Of a DNA stretch of 64,000 bases, positions 53,784 through 62,563 are shown piece by piece (within the stretch, counting starts at the first letter, position 1; the number at the start of each line of letters is the position of its first letter). Position numbers and translations under genes: made by a program. The stretch spans positions 5,364 through 69,363 of the forward strand of contig JBBAEA010000002.1 of assembly GCA_041656175.1 (NCBI GenBank), read 5' to 3'. Source of the DNA: JBBAEA01 sp041656175. Its GTDB lineage: Bacteria > Myxococcota_A > Bradymonadia > UBA4248. The notes under the pieces are model-generated. The model made no database searches. It was given only the letters and a program-made list of their open reading frames with translations, and was not told where the DNA came from.

Positions 53784-56700
53784 TCAACTCTCGATTACAC
53801 GCGCATGACCACAACTCACCGAAATGACATCCAACAAATGCTCCAAAATACGGCGAGGATTCCCACCCTCCATCGCCCACAAATTGGGATCGTTAACAAT
53901 ACCCGTCTTTTTATCCGTGCGAACCGAAAAACGATCCAAAACCCACTCAATCGCCGATTTCCCGTTCACAATAAAATCATGCGCCACATCGGGGATACCG
54001 CTGATGGTAATAAACCCGTTATAAATAATGATCGACTTATCAAGCGCCTTCCCCTTCTTTGCGAAAACCATCTTCTCCACCCGATACGAAACCCCCTCAA
54101 ACTCACCTTCAAGCTTTATCCCGAACTCGCGGTAATCTGGGACTTTCCGCATCGTGTGCAAATCGATTAACGCCGCACCGCGTGCCGATAAACGCGAAAA
54201 TTCCGAATAATCTGCGGGCAAATCAATCCGCGGCAAACTCTTCTTCAGCTCCACCTTATACCGCTTTTGATACCCCAGATCCCACAATTGCCCATAAACA
54301 AAATCAAAGATAGCTCGCTTCCCCACCTTCACCCCATAAAGCTTCTCCGCCTCAGCCACAATCCAGTCACTTACCCCGTCACGCCGCCTGCAAACCGAAT
54401 TTTCTGCAAATAACCCCCCCGAATTTTCTTCATACCAATACAAGGGGAAACATTGTGCTCCCGCTTCCATCAAATTTAAATCAGGAACTTTATCAACGAC
54501 AAATGCCGAAAAATCCTTTTTTGCCCCCAAACCAGTCACACAAATCAATAAATTCTCGCTATCCGCCTCTGGAAAAAACGCAGGCTGGCGATATACCCTT
54601 TCATTATATTTAGATGTAAAATATAGATATTGAGGTACAAAAGGGCGATAAATACTTTCATAAACCCTATTATCTTCAAAAACATCAGCTTCTTTAGCAG
54701 TTTTAGCTTTTCTTTCTAAACGCTTCATCAAACTGGTTGTCCAACTGATTTTTGTTAAATCATAATCCACAAAATCTTGGATTTTAATAGTGATTTTACC
54801 CTTTTTTGCCTCTCTATAACGAGAGACTTCATTATTATAAAAATCGATCATTCCTAACAATCGTTCCTTCAAAGATTCTTGACTGAAATCATAAACCCAA
54901 GCATCGCGATTTGTTTTAACTCCACAACTATGCGCTGCGAAAAAACTTCCCTTGCCATCGCCGAATTTTTTGGCGTTTTCGAGCGGAATCATCGTCTCGA
55001 AAGTTTCATCGCGCTGGTTGATCCAATCGTGATATTGATTGGGTTGTAGTGCCTCACCCCAATCAATACCTTGAACGCTTTGTGCCGTTTTGATGCGTTC
55101 TAATTTATCTTCGCGACTCAAATAATCGCCGATATCGTGATAATATATTTGTGCTTTGCCGTCATAGTTGGGATCTTTTACCAATAAACAAATCGCTATG
55201 GGCGTACGAGAGCCTGAGTCAAAAACATTACCAGCCTCCTTTTTACGTAATACACCACTTGTATAAGCATTTCCTCTTAAATTATAACAATAAACCGCAC
55301 TGAATTCCTCTTCTAAGCACGCCCTAAAACCGTCAAAAGCCAGATTATCGATCCAACTCCCATTGCTAATAAAAGCCACAATCCCCCCATTTTCCTCATC
55401 CAAGCGATCACTCGCCCAACGAAAAGCCTTCACATAACTATCGTATAAGGAGTTTTTATTTGTAGCCGTCGATTTTTTTGCGTAAGTTTCATCGATCCGC
55501 GCTTCTAATTGTTTATAACTCGCGTTTTGCGCGTTGTCGTTGGCGCTTTTTTGCCCGATTGAATAGGGTGGATTCCCTAAAATCACCATCAGCGGCTGCT
55601 TTTGCTGCTCAACAACGCGCTGCGAATTATCCGGAAAAAACGCGGTAAAAACGTTATTTCTTTCGCCCAACTCAAAACTATCCGTCAAACAGATGCCGTC
55701 AAACGAAAATGTCGAATTTTCCACGGTCTCCCCCTCATCTATGCCGCGCGCTTTCATCTGCCAGCGCAAAGAATTTTCTATATTCACCGCCGCAATATAA
55801 TACGCCAACAATAATATTTCGTTTGCGTGCAGCTCCCCGTGATATTTACGCAATAGATCCTCATCGTTAATCAATCCGCATTCCAACAAGCGCGCCATAA
55901 AAGTGCCCGTCCCCGTAAACGGATCGAGTACGTGAACCCCCTCATCGCTCAAATGACGCCCAAAATACTTTTGCAACAAAAAATCCGTCGAATGCAGAAT
56001 AAAATCCGCAATTTCAATCGGTGTGTACACGATCCCGAGCTTTTCCACCGTCAGCGGAAACGCCAACTTAAAAAACGTTTCATACAATTCGGTAATAATC
56101 TTTTGCCGTCCCTCGGAACTTTGCACCCCGCGTACGCGATCAGCAACCGATGTATAAAATCCCTGCATCGCTCGCGTTCCCTCTGCAAAATCCGAAACCT
56201 TTTGCATCTCATCGATGATCCTTCGCATCGAACGCGAAATAGGGTTATTATCTTCAAAGCTTCCGTCATCAAAAAGTGCGTTAAAGATCGGCCCCGTGAT
56301 CAGGTGCTGCGCCAACATCTCCACAACTTCCTCTTTCGAAAGCGCGTTGTTGATATTCGCACGCAATTCTTGGTGGAATACGCTAAACCTTTTACGAATT
56401 CCCGCATTTTCCTCGACCAATGCAGCGATTTGCGTGATATTATTTTGTACAATCGTCCCCACATCTCCCGCCCAGTCTTCCCAATAACGCCGTGAACCCA
56501 CGCGCTGCACAAGTTTGGCGTAGATCAAACCCTGTGTTTCCTGGATAAAATTCAGATCTAACTGAATACCATCAACAAGAATTCTACTATCCTCAAAATC
56601 TGCATCACTACGGTCACTCGCAGCACCCGACTCACCGATAACAGCCCCAGTTTTTCCAACTTTCTGCTGTTTCAACGCCAGCTGCTGAACCTTGATTTCA

Positions 56701-58811
56701 AACCGCTCATCGTGCGCACGAAGGGCGCGAAGTACGGACCAAACGGTTTTATAATCTTCGCTGTTATTAAGGGCTTCCTCCGCGTTGGCTCCAGCTTTAA
56801 GTACAACGGGAATAATAATGTAGCCGTACTTCTTAGCCTCGGCTTTGCGCATCACGCGCCCCACCGATTGCACGATATCGATCTGCGAATTCTTCGGGCT
56901 CAAAAACAACACTGCATCTAAGCTGGGAACATCGACTCCCTCGCTCAAACAGCGAACATTGCTCAATATCCGACACTCTGCCCCGTCACGTGGAACGCTT
57001 TTGAGCCAGTGTAAGCTCTCATCGCGCTGCATCGCCGACATCTTCCCGTCCACGTGCGCACAATTGGGATATACCGACATCGAACGCATCTCATTTTCCC
57101 ACAAGAACACTTCGTTTGCATCACTTTCTGCACCATCAAGAGCATCAGTATCGATATCTGCCGTATTTTCCGACATCAAGCAGCCGATCATATTAAGCTC
57201 GCTCTCAATACGCTTCGAGTTTGCAATGCTATGCGTAAAGGCAACCGCTGTACGCATCGGCTCGGGATCAACCTTCTCCAACTCATCGCTATCATCACGC
57301 GAAATCTTATTAAGCGCCGATACGCAGGCAACCAGCTTTGCCGCGCTGGTAACTTCCAAACGATCCGAACTCTCTTTCTCATCAAGAATCCGCCGTATCT
57401 GCACCGGTAAATCATCAGTAATCGTAAAGACCAGCACCCGATAGTCGCTTAAAAGCCCCAACTGCACCGCTTTTCCGAAACTAAGGCTATAAAAAACATC
57501 GCCATACAACGCCACATCATCCATCGAACACAGAACGACATCCTCGCCGCGCGCCCGATCCTTGGCATCCTCCCCGTAAAGCCGCGGCGTCGCCGTCATA
57601 TACAAACGCCGTTTCGCCAAAATTTGCGTGTTGTAATGCACCTTTACAAACGACGAAATGTCATCAGACCCATCGTGAACACCAGTAGTTCGATGCGCCT
57701 CATCCGAAATCACCAAATCAAACGACAAATCCGCTCCCGACTCCGCACTCGCCAAAGCTTGCCCCTCGATCACCGCATCTATCGATTGATACGTACTAAA
57801 TACAACGTTAAGACGCTTCAGCGCATGAGAACCGCTATTCTCCTCGCCGAATAGGCAGCCGCTCGCCCTAAACTCCGAGCCTTCATTCTTGGCCGTATCC
57901 CGCGCTTCTAAACATTCTAAAAACCACTTCGCAATATCCGCAGGATTCGTATTGGCGGGTTCTGCCAAATCAACGACACTCGTAAAAGTATCATCGTCGA
58001 CATTAGACCGCTTTTTACTACTCACTTTGGAGTCCGAGCAAACACAAAGCGGGCGCATACTCGTATTTTTATGATCAAGCCAACTCCCCAGGCTTTGCCC
58101 CAGTAGCGCAATCGATGGAACCAAAAACAAGACAAAATCCCCGTCTTCACACAGATCCTCGGCTATCCGAAGCGACGTAAATGTCTTACCCGTACCGCAC
58201 GCCATAATCATACGACCGCGATCATTACTCGAATAATGCGACCGCGCCGCCTCCAACGCTTCCAGCTGATGCGCTCGCAAGGTAAACGGCTCATATTGCG
58301 CTTGAGAACCGACAAACCCCGCCACGAGCTTTTCCCAATCTACTGGGCTCTCCCTCAAGGTCGATAAGCTGATCCGCGTTACCGGCGGCTGATGTTGCCG
58401 AATCATTGCTTCGGCATTTGCGCCCCATTTGTCGGTTGTCGATATCCATAAAGCCCGAGTAAAAACGCAGCTATTGCCCGCTTCATCTAAAAACGTCTTA
58501 GCCGTCATCGATAAAAAACTGTCGATATTCGCCTTGTTTACCGAGTGCGCCGCAGCGTAACATTTACATTGCACGGCCCAATATTCCCCATCCTTCGTTT
58601 TCGCCACCAAATCAATACCCAAATCCTTCCCGCCCCCCGCAAAACTCTCGCGAAGCGGAAATTCCCCCCACAAATACACCTCCTCCAACTGATCGGCATA
58701 ACGCGGTTCCGTTAACAGATATCGCTGACTTAAGCGCTCAAAACTATCACCGATCCGACGTTTTCCGCCTGCTGTCCGAAAAATATCCAGTACTTCATCT
58801 ATTGTTAACAT
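53784..58811 (-). CDS. Type ISP restriction-modification enzyme (nuclease-helicase-methyltransferase-TRD in one chain)
   Basis: 1675 residues in one frame, the LlaGI/LlaBIII architecture. N-terminal Mrr-like nuclease with GIDLVAKTKDGEYWAVQCK (about 65-83; D...QxK). RecA-type translocase: Walker A MACGTGKT (about 207), SDEAHRT (about 370), MTATPRLYG, VGRVMRKAEAKKYG. Then a DNA adenine methyltransferase: VLDPFTGTGTF (about 967, motif I) and ILGNPPYS (about 1080, motif IV). C-terminal target-recognition region. The 54480-55470 part (residues about 1110-1440) is clearly AT-richer than the rest, as if the TRD has been exchanged. Bracketed by hairpin elements i and j; no other defence genes nearby. 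Confidence 0.9.
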   Translation of the reverse strand: MLTIDEVLDIFRTAGGKRRIGDSFERLSQRYLLTEPRYADQLEEVYLWGEFPLRESFAGGGKDLGIDLVAKTKDGEYWAVQCKCYAAAHSVNKANIDSFLSMTAKTFLDEAGNSCVFTRALWISTTDKWGANAEAMIRQHQPPVTRISLSTLRESPVDWEKLVAGFVGSQAQYEPFTLRAHQLEALEAARSHYSSNDRGRMIMACGTGKTFTSLRIAEDLCEDGDFVLFLVPSIALLGQSLGSWLDHKNTSMRPLCVCSDSKVSSKKRSNVDDDTFTSVVDLAEPANTNPADIAKWFLECLEARDTAKNEGSEFRASGCLFGEENSGSHALKRLNVVFSTYQSIDAVIEGQALASAESGADLSFDLVISDEAHRTTGVHDGSDDISSFVKVHYNTQILAKRRLYMTATPRLYGEDAKDRARGEDVVLCSMDDVALYGDVFYSLSFGKAVQLGLLSDYRVLVFTITDDLPVQIRRILDEKESSDRLEVTSAAKLVACVSALNKISRDDSDELEKVDPEPMRTAVAFTHSIANSKRIESELNMIGCLMSENTADIDTDALDGAESDANEVFLWENEMRSMSVYPNCAHVDGKMSAMQRDESLHWLKSVPRDGAECRILSNVRCLSEGVDVPSLDAVLFLSPKNSQIDIVQSVGRVMRKAEAKKYGYIIIPVVLKAGANAEEALNNSEDYKTVWSVLRALRAHDERFEIKVQQLALKQQKVGKTGAVIGESGAASDRSDADFEDSRILVDGIQLDLNFIQETQGLIYAKLVQRVGSRRYWEDWAGDVGTIVQNNITQIAALVEENAGIRKRFSVFHQELRANINNALSKEEVVEMLAQHLITGPIFNALFDDGSFEDNNPISRSMRRIIDEMQKVSDFAEGTRAMQGFYTSVADRVRGVQSSEGRQKIITELYETFFKLAFPLTVEKLGIVYTPIEIADFILHSTDFLLQKYFGRHLSDEGVHVLDPFTGTGTFMARLLECGLINDEDLLRKYHGELHANEILLLAYYIAAVNIENSLRWQMKARGIDEGETVENSTFSFDGICLTDSFELGERNNVFTAFFPDNSQRVVEQQKQPLMVILGNPPYSIGQKSANDNAQNASYKQLEARIDETYAKKSTATNKNSLYDSYVKAFRWASDRLDEENGGIVAFISNGSWIDNLAFDGFRACLEEEFSAVYCYNLRGNAYTSGVLRKKEAGNVFDSGSRTPIAICLLVKDPNYDGKAQIYYHDIGDYLSREDKLERIKTAQSVQGIDWGEALQPNQYHDWINQRDETFETMIPLENAKKFGDGKGSFFAAHSCGVKTNRDAWVYDFSQESLKERLLGMIDFYNNEVSRYREAKKGKITIKIQDFVDYDLTKISWTTSLMKRLERKAKTAKEADVFEDNRVYESIYRPFVPQYLYFTSKYNERVYRQPAFFPEADSENLLICVTGLGAKKDFSAFVVDKVPDLNLMEAGAQCFPLYWYEENSGGLFAENSVCRRRDGVSDWIVAEAEKLYGVKVGKRAIFDFVYGQLWDLGYQKRYKVELKKSLPRIDLPADYSEFSRLSARGAALIDLHTMRKVPDYREFGIKLEGEFEGVSYRVEKMVFAKKGKALDKSIIIYNGFITISGIPDVAHDFIVNGKSAIEWVLDRFSVRTDKKTGIVNDPNLWAMEGGNPRRILEHLLDVISVSCGHARVIES

Positions 58812-58943
58812 CTCGCTTGCCCTTTCTTATCCAAAACATGCCCATCGACCCGTTCGACATCAATCGGATACCATCAAACTAGCGTACTCTCAATATTGGC
58901 TAACTGATAAAATGAAGCAAGAAAGCTCAATAGCTCAGAGCAT

Positions 58944-58960
58944 CCTTAGGGAAACTCTGA
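58944..58960 (+). repeat. Solo end of a family 3 element
   Basis: CCTTAGGGAAACTCTGA matches the inverted terminus (CTTAAGGAAACTCTGAT) of the family 3 elements. No interior follows; hairpin element j begins 32 bp to the right. Confidence 0.5.
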
Positions 58961-58991
58961 AATATTCGATATTTATGACTTTTGCTCTTGT

Positions 58992-59142
58992 GGGGGGCTA
59001 TTGCCCCCCTACGCGCGGGCTTCCTCGTAAAATGCGACAATTCGCATAAATAAAATGCGATGTATTCGCTCAAACCGCTCATTCATCGCATTTTATGTGC
59101 TCATTGCGCATTTTCCTCGGCGATCCCGCGCTACCCCCCCCC
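58992..59142 (+). repeat. Hairpin element, copy j (family 1, forward orientation)
   Basis: Starts GGGGGGCTATTGCCCCCC with GCGCGGGCTTCCTCG and ends GATCCCGCGCTACCCCCC. The core pairs AAAATGCGATG with CATCGCATTTT inside a longer imperfect stem (AAAATGCGACAATTCGC against GCGCATTTTCC-type). Upstream of the Type ISP gene; its left flank is very C-rich (27 C versus 7 G in 58621-58680). Confidence 0.88.
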
Positions 59143-59298
59143 AGCGTTTCACGCGAAAGAAAATGTGCACAGTCTCTCCCTATTCTCTTCATTCCTATAA
59201 GATTGACGCCCGTTGCTAAGCTCTTTATACTTTTGTTACATCTTTTCGCGTTGCCAGATCGCGGCGCAATGTTTTTTGTTCAACCTAGGAGTTTGTCT

Positions 59299-60852
59299 AT
59301 GATTCTTCGAAGCACCGTCATTGAAAATCGCTATTTTGATTCAGTTTTTCTCATGAGCTTAGCCGCGGAGCTTAAGAAGATGGGCGGCGTACTGGACGCC
59401 TCCGCGCTTATGGGAACAGATAGTAACAAGGATTTACTCAAGGATAGTGGGCTTTTGGATGATATCGCGAAATCCGCGGCTCCCAATGACCTTATTTTAA
59501 GCGTCAAAATCGAGAATGAATCGCAGTATCCCTCCATAAAAGAGCGCATCGACAAATTTTTGGCAGGCGAGGACGATGCTGCGCCGAAGAAGAGGTCGGG
59601 GCGCGGGGAGCAAGTGGCGCATACTATTGAGGAGGGTTTAGATATTTTGGAGGATGCAAATCTACTCCATATCTCGATCCCTGGGCCTTTTGTGTATAAC
59701 GAGGCGTTGCGCGCCATCGATAAGGGGCTAAATCTCTTTATCTTCTCCGATAACGTTTCGATCGAAGAGGAGCGCATCATTAAAGAAGAGGCTAAAAAAC
59801 GGGATCTCCTCGTCATGGGTCCCGACTGCGGAACCGCCATCATCAACGGCGTTGGCCTTGGTTTTGCAAACGTCGTCCCCCGCGGCCCACTCGCCGTTAT
59901 CGGCGCGTCGGGAACGGGGATACAGGAAATAACATGCTTGGCCGCGCAACGCGGCATTGGAATCGCTCAGGCCATCGGTTTGGGGGGACGCGACCTTCGC
60001 AAAGAAATTGGCGCCATATCGATGTTGCAAGCCCTCGATATGATCGAAACGCAAAGCGAAGTTAAGGTGATTTGTTTGGTCTCAAAACCTGCACACCCCG
60101 ATAGTATGGCCAAAATCATGGCTCGCGCTGAACGCATGAATCTGCCGATCATAGCCTGTTTCCTCGGTGCGAGCACAGAAATCGCGCATCCCAAAAACGT
60201 TCACATCGCCACTCGCCTTGATGAAGCTGTCGATATGGTGGAAGCCGTACTACGCGGTGAAACCCCAAAGAGAAGCGATAAGGCCATCATTAGCGAAACA
60301 TGCTTGGCTAAGCTCCAAGAGCGAAAGGCGAAACTGCCCGCTACGCGCAAAAACATTAAGGGGCTGTTTAGCGGCGGTACTCTTTGCGACGAAGCGCTGT
60401 ATATGGCTAAGTCCTTGAAACTCGAAAAGATCCAAAGCAACCTTGTCGCAGATAGCGATCCCATGGCTATTATTAATGATGGGCAAAACGCAAACCTATT
60501 CCTCGACATGGGGGACGACAAGTTTACGCGCGGACGCCCACACCCCATGATCGAGTTTGGCTATCGCATGGAGCGAGTACGCGCTGAAGCCGCAAGAGCA
60601 GAGACCGCCGTTATTTTACTCGATCTCGTTATAGGCTATGGTTCGCACAAAGATCCGCTTGCAGCACTGCTGCCCGTTATCGAGGAGTTCAACAAGGACA
60701 GCGATCCCGTCTTCGTACTCTCGATCACGGGGACAGCGCAAGATCCGCAAAACCTTGAGCAGATTAAAACGCAAGTGAAAGCCGCTGGCGCGTGGATTGC
60801 AAAGAGTAACGCGCAGGCCGCTGCGATGGCCATCGAGTTTGTGAAGCGCTAG
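59299..60852 (+). CDS. fdrA: FdrA family protein (oxamate carbamoyltransferase subunit AllF homologue)
   Basis: 517 residues from the ATG at 59299, preceded by AGGAG. Succinyl-CoA-synthetase-like fold: LLVMGPDCGTAIINGVGLGFANVV, VIGASGTGIQEITCLAAQRG, LGGRDLRKEIGAISMLQALDM, VSKPAHPD. The 'GxSGTG' and His-like elements fit the acyl-CoA synthetase-related fold of FdrA. In E. coli, FdrA (AllF) with YlbE (AllG) and YlbF (AllH) forms oxamate carbamoyltransferase of allantoin degradation. Here allG follows but allH is absent, so function in this organism is an inference. Confidence 0.8.
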   Translation: MILRSTVIENRYFDSVFLMSLAAELKKMGGVLDASALMGTDSNKDLLKDSGLLDDIAKSAAPNDLILSVKIENESQYPSIKERIDKFLAGEDDAAPKKRSGRGEQVAHTIEEGLDILEDANLLHISIPGPFVYNEALRAIDKGLNLFIFSDNVSIEEERIIKEEAKKRDLLVMGPDCGTAIINGVGLGFANVVPRGPLAVIGASGTGIQEITCLAAQRGIGIAQAIGLGGRDLRKEIGAISMLQALDMIETQSEVKVICLVSKPAHPDSMAKIMARAERMNLPIIACFLGASTEIAHPKNVHIATRLDEAVDMVEAVLRGETPKRSDKAIISETCLAKLQERKAKLPATRKNIKGLFSGGTLCDEALYMAKSLKLEKIQSNLVADSDPMAIINDGQNANLFLDMGDDKFTRGRPHPMIEFGYRMERVRAEAARAETAVILLDLVIGYGSHKDPLAALLPVIEEFNKDSDPVFVLSITGTAQDPQNLEQIKTQVKAAGAWIAKSNAQAAAMAIEFVKR

Positions 60853-60858
60853 GCACTG

Positions 60859-61006
60859 AGGGGGAGCGCAAGATCACCTGAGGAATTCGCTTAGTTACGC
60901 ACACTGTGCATAAGTCGAGCGTATAGCGAGAATTTTGCACAGTGTATCGCGGAACTTAGCGAATAATGAGGGAAGCTTGCGCGGGGGGGAGACTTCCCCC
61001 CTCCCC
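60859..61006 (-). repeat. Hairpin element, copy k (family 1, reverse orientation)
   Basis: Starts GGGGGAGCGCAAGATCACC and ends GGGAAGCTTGCGCGGGGGGG with a G/C hairpin. The core pairs ATTCGCTTAGTTACGC with GCGGAACTTAGCGAAT, and ACACTGTGCA with TGCACAGTGT. It separates fdrA and allG, which are in the same direction. It is the clearest exception to the skew pattern: its right flank is C-rich. Confidence 0.85.
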
Positions 61007-61065
61007 AAAAAATAGCCATAATATTTGGAACAATGTTTTTAACCATTTTGAATGTGAGCATAAAT

Positions 61066-62496
61066 ATGACGAATCCCTTACTTGGCAATGATAAATTATC
61101 TGTTATTAACATGGGTCTGCCCTCTTTCGCCGAATCGCTCGCCGAACAAGGCGCCGCCGTCACACAGCTACAATGGAAGCCCGCAGCCGACGCAAAACCC
61201 GAGCTTCTCAGCGTACTCGCGCGCATAAACCGCGCTGGCAAAGAGCTGTCTGCGCTTCAAGAAAAAATCGAAGCCGCCAACAAGCAAGCCGTGGAGCGCT
61301 TGAACGAAGCGCAAGCGATTTGGACCGACGTGCAGCCCGCGCGTGACGTCGTTAAAGGTTTTCACGACAATTTGATTCTGCACGCAGGCCCGCCCATCGC
61401 CTGGGAAAAGATGTGTGGCCCCATGCAAGGTGCCATAGCGGGCGCCCTTATTTATGAAGGGAAAGCCAAAACTTTCGAGGAAGCATGCGTACTTGCCGAG
61501 AGCGGTAAGATTGAGTTCGCACCATGCCATCACTACCAAATGGTGGGACCCATGGCTGGCGTGGTATCGCCTTCGATGTGGGTTTCGGTGGTACATAACC
61601 CCACACACGGGAATTACGCCTACTGCACACTCAACGAAGGATTGGGCAAAGTTTTGCGCTTCGGCGCCTACGATGAAGAAGTTATGACGCGGCTCAAGTG
61701 GATGGAAAAAGTGCTGGCGCCCGCCTTGTCAAAGGCCGTAAAACACGCGGGCGGCATCAATATTAAAGCGCTCATCGCGCAGGCGCTGCAGATGGGCGAT
61801 GAATTGCACAACCGCAATAACGCGGGAACGTCGCTCTTGCTGCGAGAGCTGCACACGCATCTGTGCAAATGCGGGCTAAGCCTTGAAGTCGTCGAAGAAG
61901 TCTACGCTTTTATCAACGCTAATAACCACTTCTTCCTTAATTTCTCGATGCCCGCGGGTAAAGTTGCAGCCGATGCCATTAAGGGCATTGAGTACTCCAC
62001 CATTATGTGCGCAATGTGCCGAAACGGCGTCGAAATTGGCATACGTGTTGCAGGCACAGGGGATCGCTGGTACACCACGCAATCTGGTATTCCGAAGGGT
62101 TTGTATTTTGGCGGCTACTCCGAAGCCGACGCCAACCGCGATCTCGGGGATTCCACGATCTGCGAAACTGCGGGTTTTGGCGGTTTTGCCATGGCTACTG
62201 CACCGGCCATCGTCAAGTTCACGGGGGGAGACGCCGAAATGGCCTTGCGCATCACGAACGAAATGTACGACATTTGCTACGCCCGACACCGCGACTATCA
62301 AATGCCTATACTCGATTTTGCAGGCACACCGCTTGGTGTAGATATTCGCAAGGTCGTTGAGCTCTCCTCAACCCCATATATTAACACTGGTATAGCACAC
62401 AAAAAAGCTGGCATTGGCCAGGTCGGCGCTGGCCTGCTTCGTGCGCCCATGCCTTGCTTCCAAGAGGCTTTACTTGCTATGGGTGAGTGGACTTAG
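61066..62496 (+). CDS. DUF1116 protein, YlbE/AllG homologue
   Basis: 476 residues from the ATG at 61066 (an in-frame ATG at 61033 is possible). Starts MTNPLLGNDKLSVINMGLPSFAESL and has HAGPPIAWEKMCGPMQGAIAGA, CHHYQMVGPMAGVVSPSMWV, NRNNAGTSLLLREL and NNHFFLNFSMPAGKVAADA, the pattern of the YlbE (DUF1116) family. In E. coli this is AllG of oxamate carbamoyltransferase. Beside fdrA, although a hairpin element separates them. The third subunit and carbamate kinase are not seen. Confidence 0.85.
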   Translation: MTNPLLGNDKLSVINMGLPSFAESLAEQGAAVTQLQWKPAADAKPELLSVLARINRAGKELSALQEKIEAANKQAVERLNEAQAIWTDVQPARDVVKGFHDNLILHAGPPIAWEKMCGPMQGAIAGALIYEGKAKTFEEACVLAESGKIEFAPCHHYQMVGPMAGVVSPSMWVSVVHNPTHGNYAYCTLNEGLGKVLRFGAYDEEVMTRLKWMEKVLAPALSKAVKHAGGINIKALIAQALQMGDELHNRNNAGTSLLLRELHTHLCKCGLSLEVVEEVYAFINANNHFFLNFSMPAGKVAADAIKGIEYSTIMCAMCRNGVEIGIRVAGTGDRWYTTQSGIPKGLYFGGYSEADANRDLGDSTICETAGFGGFAMATAPAIVKFTGGDAEMALRITNEMYDICYARHRDYQMPILDFAGTPLGVDIRKVVELSSTPYINTGIAHKKAGIGQVGAGLLRAPMPCFQEALLAMGEWT

Positions 62497-62563
62497 GGTT
62501 TAGGGGGAGGGGGGTGTTTTTTGCCAAAGAAAATGTGAACGCATAGCGCAACACCCAGAACTT

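Noticed and set aside
774..61006. Hairpin elements as integron attC sites
   Set aside because: They have variable cores and paired ends like attC, but the GTTRRRY/RYYYAAC core sites are absent, and there is no integrase or cassette array.
774..61006. Hairpin elements as ordinary rho-independent terminators
   Set aside because: No T-run follows the stem, they are 150 bp long, and several lie upstream of genes.
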